This document shows, piece by piece, positions 46,281 through 55,856 of a DNA stretch of 64,000 nt. The stretch is from positions 124,001 through 188,000 of the forward strand of contig CAXXXY010000005.1 of NCBI GenBank assembly GCA_963667515.2, in the 5' to 3' direction. Every line of letters begins with the position of its first letter. The stretch's first letter is position 1. A program made the position numbers and the translations under genes. The notes below the pieces were generated by a model that was given only the letters and a program-made list of their open reading frames with translations, made no database searches and was not told the DNA's origin. The stretch comes from VYDC01 sp963667515 (lineage in GTDB: Bacteria > Chloroflexota > Dehalococcoidia > UBA2979).

Positions 46281-47619
46281 GTGATGGGGCTCGTCACGGA
46301 GCGGCAGCGAATCCAGCATCTGCTGCGGCGCGCGGGCTTCGGCTACTCCGCCGCGGAGATCCAGGAGCATCTCGCGCTGGGGCTCGACGGATCGATTGAG
46401 CGGCTGCTGGCGCCGGAGCTCGTCGACGACTCGGCGGCGGAGGCGGCGATCGCCGCGCAGGAGCTCGACACCGCCGAGCGCAACCAGGACATCTTCCGCG
46501 AGTGGCATCTCCGCATCCAGCACACCCGCAGGCCGCTGCTGGAGCGGATGACGGCGTTCTGGCACGGCCACTTCGCCTGCTCCTTCCGCAAAGTGCCAAT
46601 CCGGCTGATGCACCTCCAGAACCAGACGCTGCGATCGCACGCGCTGGGGAGCTTCCCGGAGCTGACGCTGGCCGTGACGCGCGACCCCGCGATGATGGTC
46701 GAGCTCGACAACCGGATGAACGCTGCGGGCAAGCCCAACGAGAACTACGCCCGTGAGCTGATGGAGCTCTTCGCCATGGGCGAGGGGCGGGGCTACACCG
46801 AGACCGATGTGCAGGAGTCGGCGCGTGCGCTGACCGGCTGGCGCTTCTCCAAGAGCTCCGGCGTGCGGATGGTGCCGCGGCTGCACGACGACGGCGAGAA
46901 GACCGTCCTCGGCGTGAGCGGGCGGCTGACCGACCAGGACGTGGTGGAGATCGTCGCGGCGCGCCCCGAGACCGCCGACTTCATCGCGGGCAAGCTCTGG
47001 CGCCACTTCGCCGGCGAGGAGCCGGTACCGGCAGCCGTCGAGCGGCTCGCCGACGCCTACCGCGACAGCGGCGGCGACATCCGCGCGATGCTGCGCACGA
47101 TCTTCGAGGCGCCCGAGTTCTACTCGGAGCGCGTCTATCGCGCGCGCGTGAAGTCACCGGTGGAGCTCATCTTCGGGACGTTGCGCGCCCTGGAGATCAC
47201 GACCAGCGGCCGCGAGGAGATGGCGCACGGGCGTCGCATGAACCAGCTGCTCTACGACCCGCCGCACCCGCAGGGGTGGACGGACGGCGCGGCGTGGCTC
47301 AACAGCACGACGATGCTCGCGCGCTCCAACTTCGCGAACGAGGTAACGCGGGGCAACGGACGCAGGCGCCGCGGCGCCGACCTGGGCGCGCTGCTGCACC
47401 GGCGCGGGCGCGGACGGCAGCGCCGCCGACGCGGTCGACTGGACGCTGGACCTGCTGGTGGGCGGCGACGTGGACGCGGACACGCGCGGCGTCCTCGTCC
47501 AGCACATCGGCGGAGCGCATCACTTCGACGCGGGCGAGGCGGCGGCGGACGGGCGCCTCGCGGGGATGCTCTACCTCGCGCTGTCGATGCCCCTCAGGTC
47601 GCATAGGCAGGTCGCATAG
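46281..47619 (+). pseudogene. DUF1800 protein, frameshifted with repeat-replaced C-terminus
   Basis: DUF1800 proteins are usually encoded with a DUF1501 partner, as here. About 355 residues read cleanly (RIQHLLRRAGFGYSAAEI, MTAFWHGHFACSF, NENYARELMELFAMGEGRGYTE, ALTGWRF, FIAGKLWRHF, SPVELIFGTLRAL, PPHPQGWTDGAAWLNSTTMLAR). A frame change between 47345 and 47400 then moves the remainder (VDWTLDLLVGGDV ... GMLYLALSMP) to another frame, which ends at TAG 47617-47619 inside the 13-bp repeat. The normal final residues are missing. Confidence 0.85.
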
Positions 47620-47751
47620 GCAGGTCGCATAGGCAGGTCGCATAGGCAGGTCGCATAGGCAGGTCGCATAGGCAGGTCGCATAGGCAGGTCGCATAGGCA
47701 GGTCGCATAGGCAGGTCGCATAGGCAGGTCGCATAGGCAGGTCGCGCAGGG
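47596..47751 (+). repeat. 13-bp tandem repeat (about 12 copies)
   Basis: Unit AGGTCGCATAGGC, eleven perfect copies and one degenerate copy. The unit is not a multiple of three and supplies a TAG in one frame. It lies at the 3' end of the DUF1800 gene, before DUF1501. Not CRISPR: no spacers. Confidence 0.95.
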
Positions 47752-47804
47752 CGAGTCGAGAGCAGGGCGTCCGAGCGAGGGGCGCACGACGAGGAGCGAG
47801 CGAG

Positions 47805-49142
47805 ATGGTGAGCACGCAGCAGCGCCCCGGCAGCACCCCGAGCGCCAGCGCCCCGATCCCCGAGCCGCGGGGCCGCGCGTCGGGCGCGCTCGACCGGCCG
47901 CTCACGCGGCGGCGCTTCGTGGCGCGGGGGCTCGCCTTCGTCGGCGTCGGCGCGGCGATGCCCGCCGCCTTCGTCCGCGCGGCCTTCGCCGAGGGGTTGC
48001 CCGCGGGCGCCAGCCACGGGCTCGCCGCCACGGGCCGACGGATGCTCGTCGTGGTGCAGCTCGGCGGCGGCAACGACGGGCTGAACACGCTCGTCCCCTA
48101 CGGCTCCGGCGCCTACTACGACGCGCGCCCCGGCCTCGCCGTGCCGCCGGAGCGCGTGCTCCCGCTCGACGACCGCGTGGGTCTGCACGAAAGCCTGGCC
48201 GCGCTGCACCCGCTGTACGACGCCGGGCAGCTCGCGATCGTGGAGGGCGTGGGCTACCCCCAGCCGAACCGCTCGCACTTCACCTCGATGGACATCTGGC
48301 ACTCGGCGGCGACCAGTGGCGGTGACGGCACCGGCTGGCTGGGCCGGCTGCTCGACCACAGCGCCGCCGAGGACGGGCAGCTCTGGCGCGCCGCCAACGT
48401 GGGGCAGGCGCTGCCGCTCTCGCTCGCCAGCGATGCGAGCTTCGTGCCCTCGCTGAATTCGGTGCCGGCCTACGTGCTGCAGACGGACCCTCGCTTCCCA
48501 CGCCAGGCCGACCAGCGCGTCACCGACTGGGCGCGGCTCTACGCCGCGCAGGCGGCGTACGGCGGCCGGCTCGCGCTGATCTCCGAGACGGGCCTCGCGG
48601 CGTAAGAGTCGACGCTGCAGCTCGCCGACTCGGTCGGGGGGTACGCGCCCGCGGTCGACTACCCCTCCTCGCCGCTCGGGCAGGCGCTCTCCACCACGGC
48701 GCAGCTGCTCACCTCGCACCTCGGGACGGGCGTCTGCTACGTGACCACCGGCGGCTTCGACACGCACGCCCAGCAGCAGAGGCAGCAGGAGGAGCTGCTG
48801 GGGACGGTCGGGCAGGCGCTCGCCGCCTTCCAGTCCGACCTCGGCGCGCAGGGGATCGCGGGCGACGTGGTGACGATGGTGTGGACGGAGTTCGGCCGCC
48901 GCTTCGCGGAGAACGGCTCGGCCGGCACCGACCACAGCACCGCGGGCCCGCTGCTCGTGCTGGGCGAGCGCGTGCGCGGCGGCCTCCACGGCGAGCCGCC
49001 GAGCCTCGAGCGGCTCGAGCGCGGCGACCTCGTGCACACCACGGACTTCCGCTCCGTCTACCGCACGCTGCTGGAGCGCCACTTCGAGGTGGACGCGGCC
49101 GCGATCCTCGGCGGGAGCTATCCCGAGCTGCCGATCCTCTAG
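47805..49142 (+). pseudogene. DUF1501 protein with an in-frame stop
   Basis: Starts MVSTQQRPG; a twin-arginine signal (LTRRRFVARGLAFVGVGAAMPAAFVRAAFA) marks it for Tat export. Family blocks before the stop include VVQLGGGNDGLNTLVPY, NRSHFTSMDIWHS and GTGWLGRLLD; after it, VTTGGFDTHAQQ, VWTEFGRRFAENGSAGTDHSTAGPLLVLG and TTDFRSVYRTLLERHF. A single TAA at 48603-48605 splits a gene whose frame otherwise runs to 49142 (445 codons). One base change (for example TAC) would restore it. Confidence 0.88.
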
Positions 49143-49357
49143 CGCCGCCCCTGGCGCCCGCGCTGCCCTCGCGCGGCCCGCCGCGCGGCCCCCTCCGGGC
49201 GCGCCGTCGAGCCGCGGGAACGCTGGCGCGGGCGGTGGTACAGTGCCCGTTACGTCGGCTCGGGCGGCGCCCGGCGACGGCCCAGCGGGCCCCGGGAGCG
49301 TGGTGCCGGCGAGCGCCTCCGGCGCTCCCAGCACGGTGTCGAGGAGAACAGCCGCCG

Positions 49358-50827
49358 ATGACGACCGAAGCGAAGCCGCAGAGCCCCGACACCACCGCGT
49401 ACCAGGGCCCGCTGACCGGCTACCAGCTGCTGCTGCGGCTGCGGATCGCCAACACGCCGGGGATGCTGGGCCGGGTCACGACGCTGATCGGCGAGCACGG
49501 CGCCGACGTCCACAACATCGACATCGCCGAGGCGGGGCCGGACCACATCCTGCGCCAGCTCAGCATCTTCTGCCCCGACGAGGGCGCCGCGAACGCCCTC
49601 GTCGCCGCTCTGGCCGCCGTCGACGGGGTCGAGGTGCAGCACGCCTCCGACCTCACCTTCCAGCTCCACCGCCACGGCAAGATCGAGATCCACAACAGGG
49701 TCCCGGTGACCACGCACCAGGACCTCTCGCACGTCTACACGCCGGGCGTCGGCCGCGTGTGCATGGCGATCCACGACAACCCGGACGCTGTCTGGTCGCT
49801 CACCATCAAGCCCAACACGGTCGCCGTGGTCACCGACGGCACGGCCGTGCTGGGCCTGGGCGACATCGGTCCGGAGGCGGCGATGCCGGTCATGGAGGGC
49901 AAGTCGATGCTCTTCAAGTCCTTCGGCGCGATCGACGCGTGGCCGCTCTGCCTCGATACCAAGGACCCGGACGAGATCGTGAGCATCGTGAAGGCGGTGG
50001 CGCCGGGCTTCGGCGGCATCCTGCTCGAGGACATCTCCGCGCCGCGCTGCTTCGAGATCGAGGAGCGCCTCAAGGCGGAACTCGACATACCGGTCTTCCA
50101 CGACGACCAGCACGGCACCGCGGTGGTGGTGCTGGCCGCCCTGATCAACGCGCTGAAGATCGTGAAGAAGCGCCCCGAGGATCTGAAGATCGTGCTGATC
50201 GGCGTCGGCGCCTCGGGCGTCGCCTGCTCGAAGATCCTGATGAACTTCGGCGTGCACACCATCATCGGCTTCGACCGCACGGGCGCCGTCTACAAGGGCC
50301 GCGACAACCTCAACGTCGCCAAGGAGTGGTTCGCCGAGCACACCAACCCCGAGGGCTTCCAGGGCTCGATGGGGGACGCGCTGGTCGGCGCCGACATCTT
50401 CCTCGGCCTCTCGGGCCCGGGCACCGTCACCGGCGATCAGCTGGCGGGCATGAACGACGACGCGATCGTCTTCGCGCTCGCCAACCCGGAGCCGGAGATC
50501 CGCCCCGAGCTGATCCCCGACGACAGCCCGGTGCGCGTGGTCGCCACCGGCCGCTCCGACTACCCAAACCAGGTGAACAACGTGCTCTGCTTCCCCGGCC
50601 TCTTCCGCGGGGCGCTGGACGCCCGCGCGCGCAACATCAGCGAGGAGATGAAGCTGGCCGCGGCGCACGCGATCGCCGGCTCGATCCCCGACGACCAGCT
50701 CTCCGAGGACTACATCCTCCCCTCCGTCTTCAACGAAGCGGTGGGCCGCCGCGTCGCCGCGGCCGTCTACGACGAGGCGACCCGCACCGGCGACGCCCGC
50801 GAGCGCGGCTCCCGCATTTTTATCTAG
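49358..50827 (+). CDS. ACT-domain malic enzyme (malate dehydrogenase, decarboxylating)
   Basis: Turns malate into pyruvate and CO2 with NAD(P). 489 residues: an N-terminal ACT domain (about 20-100; RIANTPGMLGRVTTLIGEHGADVHNIDI), a likely amino-acid sensor, then the malic enzyme with YTPGVGRVC, KPNTVAVVTDGTAVLGLGDIG, catalytic Lys in VMEGKSMLFK, metal-binding FHDDQHGTA and NAD fold VLIGVGASGVA. GAGGAG 11 bases before ATG. Intact. Confidence 0.93.
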   Translation: MTTEAKPQSPDTTAYQGPLTGYQLLLRLRIANTPGMLGRVTTLIGEHGADVHNIDIAEAGPDHILRQLSIFCPDEGAANALVAALAAVDGVEVQHASDLTFQLHRHGKIEIHNRVPVTTHQDLSHVYTPGVGRVCMAIHDNPDAVWSLTIKPNTVAVVTDGTAVLGLGDIGPEAAMPVMEGKSMLFKSFGAIDAWPLCLDTKDPDEIVSIVKAVAPGFGGILLEDISAPRCFEIEERLKAELDIPVFHDDQHGTAVVVLAALINALKIVKKRPEDLKIVLIGVGASGVACSKILMNFGVHTIIGFDRTGAVYKGRDNLNVAKEWFAEHTNPEGFQGSMGDALVGADIFLGLSGPGTVTGDQLAGMNDDAIVFALANPEPEIRPELIPDDSPVRVVATGRSDYPNQVNNVLCFPGLFRGALDARARNISEEMKLAAAHAIAGSIPDDQLSEDYILPSVFNEAVGRRVAAAVYDEATRTGDARERGSRIFI

Positions 50828-50932
50828 TGCAGAGGGCGGTCTAAGGCACACGGGGAGATCCCGTCGGCCGATCGACGTTGCGCCCGGGCGCGCCGGGCGG
50901 GGCGGACCCTCGTGGGGTGTCGGGCGCCTAGC

Positions 50933-51982
50933 TGTAGTTCCCACGTAGGTTGTTGACAGGATGAGGGGCCTCGCCCGCTGCTGTGTGTGACAGCACGGCA
51001 GTAGCGAGGAGAGGACACCCTCATGGCCCATCGTAACGCGCGGCTGACGCCGCTGACCCGACTCGAGCTCGTGCGGGAAGTGGACGCCGGCTGGCCCCAG
51101 GCTGAGGTCGCTCGCCACTTCCGCGTCTCCCGCCACACCGTTGCCAAGTGGCTGGGGCGCTTCCGGGCGGAGGGAGCGGCAGGGCTCGAGGACCGCAGCT
51201 CCGCCCCGCGCGCGCATCCCCGGCGCACGCCGCCCGAGCTGGAGCGACGCATCTGCGCCGTGCGACGCACGCAGGGATTCGGGCCGCATCGCATCCAGTG
51301 GGCGCTCGGGGTCGCCCGCTCCACGGTCTACGCCGTGCTGCGGCGCCGCGGCCTCAACCGGCTCGACCGCCTGCACCGCGTCACCCGGGAGCCGGTCCGC
51401 TACGAGCACGACGCCCCCGGCGACCTGCTGCATCTCGACGTGAAGAAGCTCGGGCGCGTCCCCGAGGGCGGCGGCAAGCGAATGGCGCCTGGCTTCGCCG
51501 AGACGCGCTCCGGGCCGCATTCGCGGCGTTCGCTGGGGCTGGAGTACCTACACGTCGCCGTCGACGACCACAGCCGTTACGCCTACGTCTCCGTCCTGCC
51601 CGACGAGCGTGGCGCGAGCTGCGCCGCCTTCCTCGAGCAGGCGCTCGCGGCCTTCCGCCGGCGTGGCGTGCGCGTGCGCCGGGTCCTGACCGACAACGCG
51701 AAGGCCTACACCGTCGCCCGCAGCTTCCACGGCGCCGCCGCCGCCGCAGACGTGCGGCTGTCGCACACGCGGCCCTACCGCCCGCAGACGAACGGCAAAG
51801 CCGAGCGTTTCATCCAGATCCTGCAGAACGAGTGGGCCTACGCCCGCCCCTACCGCTCCAACGCCGAGCGGCTGCGCCAGCTCCCACGCTGGCTCTACCG
51901 CTACAATCACCGCCGACCGCACGGCGGCGTCGGCGTGGCCGTCCCCGCCTCCCGCCTGTGAACAACCTTCCTGGGTAGTACA
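50933..51982 (+). mobile_element. IS481-family insertion sequence, copy 2
   Basis: 1050 bp, same ends as copy 1. Left flank CCTAGC (50927-50932), right flank ACTAGC (51983-51988), so a CTAGC duplication with one end base changed. The right-hand CTAG includes the TAG stop of the molybdoenzyme gene. It lies 105 bases past the malic enzyme stop. Confidence 0.93.
51023..51961 (+). CDS. IS481-family transposase (copy 2)
   Basis: 312 residues, full-length with all three catalytic acids (LLHLDVKKLG, VLTDNAKAY, NGKAERFIQ). Differs from copy 1 at residue 51 (Ala) and near the C-terminus (GVAVPASRL). Confidence 0.94.
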   Translation: MAHRNARLTPLTRLELVREVDAGWPQAEVARHFRVSRHTVAKWLGRFRAEGAAGLEDRSSAPRAHPRRTPPELERRICAVRRTQGFGPHRIQWALGVARSTVYAVLRRRGLNRLDRLHRVTREPVRYEHDAPGDLLHLDVKKLGRVPEGGGKRMAPGFAETRSGPHSRRSLGLEYLHVAVDDHSRYAYVSVLPDERGASCAAFLEQALAAFRRRGVRVRRVLTDNAKAYTVARSFHGAAAAADVRLSHTRPYRPQTNGKAERFIQILQNEWAYARPYRSNAERLRQLPRWLYRYNHRRPHGGVGVAVPASRL

Positions 51983-51983
51983 A

Positions 51984-52562
51984 CTAGCCGTAGCGCTCCT
52001 CGGTCCACGGGTCGCCGTGCATGTGGTAGCCGTACATCTCCCAGAAGCCCGGCCGGTCGTCGGGGACGAGCTCCACGCCGCGCACCCACTTCGCGCTCTT
52101 CCAGAAGTAGAGGTGCGGGATCACCCCGCGCAGCGGGCCGCCGTGCTCCGCCGGAAGCGGCGCGCCGTCGTGCGAGTGCGCGAAGAGCACGTCGTCGCCG
52201 CCCAGCTCGTCCAGCGGCACGTTCGTCGTGTAGCCGCCGAAGCTGTGGAAGACGGCGTGGCGCGCCTCCGCCTGAGGCCGCGCCAGTGCGAGGATGTCGC
52301 GCATGCGCACGCCCTCCCAGGCGTTGTCGTAGCGGCTCCACGTGGTCACGCAGTGGATGTCCGTGGTCACCCGCGTCTGCGGGAGCGCCTGGAACTGCTC
52401 CCAGGACAGCGTCAGCCCCTCCTCCACGAGGCCGAAGACGCGGAACTCCCAGCTCGCGAGGTCGATGGTGGGGACGCTGCCGTAGTGCAGCACGGGCCAG
52501 TTCTCGACCAGCCGCTGGCCCGGCGGCAGCCGCTGCTCGCGGATCGCACCCTCGTCGCTCAC
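51984..52562 (-). CDS. Sulfite-oxidase-like molybdopterin-dependent oxidoreductase
   Basis: 192-residue single-domain molybdoenzyme (SUOX/MsrP fold). The molybdenum-ligand cysteine is in TDIHCVTTWSRYDNAWEGV; other family blocks are GGYTTNVPLDEL, PLPAEHGGPLRGVIPHLYFWKSAKWVRG and the final GYHMHGDPWTEERYG. No signal peptide, so probably cytoplasmic. Needs the molybdate imported by modABC. Its TAG stop lies within the target duplication of IS copy 2, yet the protein is complete. Confidence 0.9.
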   Translation of the reverse strand: MSDEGAIREQRLPPGQRLVENWPVLHYGSVPTIDLASWEFRVFGLVEEGLTLSWEQFQALPQTRVTTDIHCVTTWSRYDNAWEGVRMRDILALARPQAEARHAVFHSFGGYTTNVPLDELGGDDVLFAHSHDGAPLPAEHGGPLRGVIPHLYFWKSAKWVRGVELVPDDRPGFWEMYGYHMHGDPWTEERYG

Positions 52563-52676
52563 GTCGCCCCCTCCCCCGCGCTAGAGGCGCGATGGTACGG
52601 GCGCGCTCGGCCGGCGCTCAACTGCACGTGCGGGCGGGGCGGCGCGGCGGCCGCTGCCCTCGGCCCGGCCGTCCCG

Positions 52677-52682
52677 TACGAT
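52677..52682 (+). promoter_or_regulatory. Candidate -10 box of lspA-rluD
   Basis: TACGAT ends six bases before the lspA GTG and leaves no room for a ribosome site, indicating a leaderless mRNA. Confidence 0.45.
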
Positions 52683-52688
52683 AGGCGC

Positions 52689-53246
52689 GTGAGCCTCCCC
52701 CCCTCCCTCGCTCCCGCGGACACCGACGGCGTGCCGACGGCCGCTCCGGCCGCTCCGCGCGCGAGCCGTCGGCTGCTGGCGCTCGGAGCGATCGCGGGCG
52801 CCGTCGTCGCGCTCGACCAGGCGACGAAGATCACCGTGCGCGCCTGGCTGGACATGGGGGAGCGCTGGCCCGACGGCGCCGAGCTGCTGCGCATCACCCA
52901 CGTGGAGAACTCGGGCGCCGCCTTCGGCATCCTCGAGGGGGCGGGCGGCTTCCTGCTGCTCTCCTCGGTGGTCGCGGTCGTGCTGGTCGTCGCCTACCTG
53001 TGGCTGACCCCGCCCGACGACCCGCTCTACGGCGCCGCGCTGGCACTGGTGCTGGGCGGAGCGGCCGGCAACCTCATCGACCGCGCGATCCGCGGCACGG
53101 TCACCGACTTCATCGACCCGGCGCACTACCCCGCGTTCAACCTCGCCGACTCGGCGATCGTCGTCGGCGTGGGCGCGCTCGTCGTGCTCAGCGTGATCGG
53201 CGAGCGACGCGCGGGCGCCGAGGCGCCGTCCGAGGACGGCTCGTGA
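52689..53246 (+). CDS. lspA: Lipoprotein signal peptidase
   Basis: Membrane aspartyl protease that trims lipoprotein signals; 185 residues, four helices. Family motifs: ALDQATKITVRAWL, ENSGAAFGIL, GGAAGNLIDRAIRGTVTDFID (first Asp) and FNLADSAIVVG (second Asp). The first 30 residues are an Ala/Pro extension. Would process the lipoproteins at 32618, 42074 and 61038. GTGA overlap with rluD. Confidence 0.95.
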   Translation: MSLPPSLAPADTDGVPTAAPAAPRASRRLLALGAIAGAVVALDQATKITVRAWLDMGERWPDGAELLRITHVENSGAAFGILEGAGGFLLLSSVVAVVLVVAYLWLTPPDDPLYGAALALVLGGAAGNLIDRAIRGTVTDFIDPAHYPAFNLADSAIVVGVGALVVLSVIGERRAGAEAPSEDGS

Positions 53247-54280
53247 GCGAGCAGGCGCGCCCCGACGCTCGGAGCGAGGTCCCGGGCGAGACGCCGCGCG
53301 CGGCGCCGGCCGGCGAGGACGGCGCGGCCGAGGGCGTGAGCCGCTTCCTCGCGCCGCGAGCCGACCGGCTCGACCGCCTCGTCGCCACCGAGGTGCGGGA
53401 GCTCTCGCGCGCGCAGGCCCGGCGGCTCGTGGAGGAGGGCGCGGTCACCGTCGGGGGCGAGGCGGAGCGCCGCCCGTCGCACCACGCGCCACCGGGCGCG
53501 GCCATCGCGGTCGCGCTCCCCGTGCTGCACGACCCGCTCGAGCGCGAGGCCGACCGGCTCGCCGCCGAGGTCCCGCTCCCGCTGCTCTACGAGGACGAGG
53601 AGACGCTCGTCATCGACAAGCCCGCGGGCCTCGTCGTCCACCCGCGCGACGGGGTGATGGGGGTGACGCTGGTCAACGTCGTGCGCGCGCGCTACCCGGA
53701 GGTGCGCCGCATCGGCGACGGCAACCGCCCCGGCGTGGTGCACCGGCTGGACCGCGACACCTCGGGCGCGATGGCGTACGCGAAGTCGCTGGCCGCGCAG
53801 GAGGCGCTGAAGGCGCAGTGGAAGGCCCGCGAGACGCTGAAGCTCTACCTCGCACTCGTGGAGGGCGAGGTAGAGCCGCGGGCCGGCATCATCGACGCGC
53901 CGCTGGGCCCCGACCCCACCGACCCATCGCGCCAGGCCGTCGTCGAGCGCGGCTCCTCGGCGCTCTCGGAGTACCGCGTGCTGGAGCAGTACGGCACGGA
54001 GGCTGCGCTGCTCTCCGTGCGCATCCAGACGGGGCGCACGCACCAGATCCGCGTGCACCTCGCCGCGGTCGGCTACCCGGTGGTGGGCGACCGGCTCTAC
54101 GGCAGCCCCTCGACGTTGATCGAGCGGCAGGCGCTGCACGCGGCGCGGCTCGGCTTCGTCCTGCCTTCGCGGGGCCAGTGGCGCGAGTTCGAGGCGCCGC
54201 TGCCCGCCGACATGGAGCGCGCGCTCGCCGAGCTGCGGCTCCGCCACGGTGTCGCCGCCGCCGCGGTGCCCACCCGGTGA
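53243..54280 (+). CDS. rluD: RluA-family 23S rRNA pseudouridine synthase
   Basis: 345 residues. An S4 RNA-binding domain (RLDRLVATEVRELSRAQARRLVEEGAVTV), then the synthase domain with the catalytic Asp in GVVHRLDRDTSGAM, and RIQTGRTHQIRVHLAAVGYPVVGDRLYG. The S4 domain favours RluD (helix 69) over RluC/RluA. Follows lspA as in many genomes. A 40-residue acidic N-terminal extension precedes the S4 domain. Confidence 0.92.
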   Translation: MSEQARPDARSEVPGETPRAAPAGEDGAAEGVSRFLAPRADRLDRLVATEVRELSRAQARRLVEEGAVTVGGEAERRPSHHAPPGAAIAVALPVLHDPLEREADRLAAEVPLPLLYEDEETLVIDKPAGLVVHPRDGVMGVTLVNVVRARYPEVRRIGDGNRPGVVHRLDRDTSGAMAYAKSLAAQEALKAQWKARETLKLYLALVEGEVEPRAGIIDAPLGPDPTDPSRQAVVERGSSALSEYRVLEQYGTEAALLSVRIQTGRTHQIRVHLAAVGYPVVGDRLYGSPSTLIERQALHAARLGFVLPSRGQWREFEAPLPADMERALAELRLRHGVAAAAVPTR

Positions 54281-54329
54281 GCGCGCCCGGCCGCGCGCGC
54301 GGAGCGCACCCCACCGAGGCGGCCGCGCG

Positions 54330-55826
54330 ATGAGCGGAGACGCCGGAGCCGCTGCAGCCGATCGCCCGCGGCTGCGCTACGCGCCCAGCCCCACGGGCGA
54401 CCCGCACGTCGGGAACATCCGCACGGCGCTGTGGAGCTGGCTGCACGCGCGGCGCCACGGCGGCGCCTTCATCGTGCGCATCGAGGACACGGACCAGGCG
54501 CGCGCCGTCCCCGGCGCCGAGGAGCGCATCCTGGAGTCGCTGCGCTGGCTGGGCATCGACTGGGACGAGGGGCCGGGCATCGAGGGTCCGCACGCCCCCT
54601 ACGTCCAGTCGCAGCGCCTCCCGCTCTACGGCGAGGCGGTCGATCGGCTGCTCGCCGCCGGCAGCGCCTACCGCTGCTTCGACACGCCCGAGCAGCTCGC
54701 CGCCATACGCGAGGAGCGGCGCGCGCGCGGCGCCTTCGGCTACGACGGCCGCTGCCGCGCCATCGCGCCCGCCGAGGCCGAGGCGCGCGCCGCCGCCGGC
54801 GAGCCCTTCGTCGTGCGCCTGCGCATGCCCGACGACGGCAGCACCGCCTTCCACGACGCGATCCGCGGCGAGATCCGCGTGGAGAACGCCACGCTCGACG
54901 ACTTCGTGATCCTGAAGTCGGACGGCTTCCCCACCTACCACCTTGCGCACGTGGTGGACGACCACGCGATGCGGATCACGCACGTCACCCGCGGCGACGA
55001 GTGGATCCCCTCGACGCCGCGCCACGTGCGGCTGATCGAGGCGCTGGGCTGGGAGCCGCCGACGTACGTGCACACGCCGGTCATCCTCGGGCCGGACGGC
55101 GGCAAGCTCTCCAAGCGCCACGGCGCGCGCTCCGTGCTGGAGTACGCGGACGAGGGCTACCTGCCCGAGGCGCTGCTCAACTTCCTCGCGATCACCGGCT
55201 GGGCGCTCGACGACCACACGGAGATCCTGTCGCGGGAGGAGCTCGCGCGGCACTTCGACATCGGCGAGCTGGTGCCGAACCCCGCCGTCTTCGACACCCA
55301 GAAGCTCGAGTGGATGAACGGCGTCTACCTGCGCCAGCTCGACGCCTCGCGGCTCGCCGACCTCTTCGAGGCGCGGCTGGCGCGCGACCTCCTGCGCGAG
55401 GCGCAGCGTCCGCTCGACCGCGCGCTCGTGGAGGCCATCGTGCCGCTGGTGCGGGAGCGGGTGAAGCTGCTCGCCGAGCTGGCGCCGATGGTGGACTTCC
55501 TCTTCACCGGCGACATCGCGCCGCCCGAGCAGGAGGCGCTGCTGGGCAAGCCGTACCGCGGCCGCGCGGCGGAGGCGCAGCATGCGCTGAACGCCTGCTA
55601 CGCCGCGCTCGACCCGATCGAGCGCTGGACCGCCGAGCCGATCGAGGTGGCGCTGCGCGCCACCGCGGAGGAGCTGGGCGAGCGCGCGGGCTCGCTGTTC
55701 ATGCTCTGCCGCGTCGCCGTCACCGGCCGCGCCGTCACGCCGCCCCTCTTCGAGACGATGGAGCTCGTCGGCCGCGAGCGCACGCTGGCGCGGCTGCGCT
55801 CCGCCGAGCAGACGCTCCGCTACTAG
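54330..55826 (+). CDS. gltX: Glutamyl-tRNA synthetase
   Basis: 498 residues. Class I signature as PSPTGDPHVGNIRTAL (HVGN for HIGH) and KLSKRHG (KMSKS). Catalytic core to about residue 330 (RIEDTD, RGDEWIPSTPRHV), then the helical anticodon-binding part. It is the discriminating or non-discriminating type; no GatCAB is in view to decide. Both tRNA-Glu genes lie 9 kb away. Confidence 0.95.
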   Translation: MSGDAGAAAADRPRLRYAPSPTGDPHVGNIRTALWSWLHARRHGGAFIVRIEDTDQARAVPGAEERILESLRWLGIDWDEGPGIEGPHAPYVQSQRLPLYGEAVDRLLAAGSAYRCFDTPEQLAAIREERRARGAFGYDGRCRAIAPAEAEARAAAGEPFVVRLRMPDDGSTAFHDAIRGEIRVENATLDDFVILKSDGFPTYHLAHVVDDHAMRITHVTRGDEWIPSTPRHVRLIEALGWEPPTYVHTPVILGPDGGKLSKRHGARSVLEYADEGYLPEALLNFLAITGWALDDHTEILSREELARHFDIGELVPNPAVFDTQKLEWMNGVYLRQLDASRLADLFEARLARDLLREAQRPLDRALVEAIVPLVRERVKLLAELAPMVDFLFTGDIAPPEQEALLGKPYRGRAAEAQHALNACYAALDPIERWTAEPIEVALRATAEELGERAGSLFMLCRVAVTGRAVTPPLFETMELVGRERTLARLRSAEQTLRY

Positions 55827-55856
55827 CGCGCCGCCCCCTCGGGGTCGGGGCACCCG

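Noticed and set aside
47596..47751. Tandem repeat considered as a CRISPR array
   Set aside because: Units are head-to-tail without spacers and only 13 bases long; no cas genes nearby.
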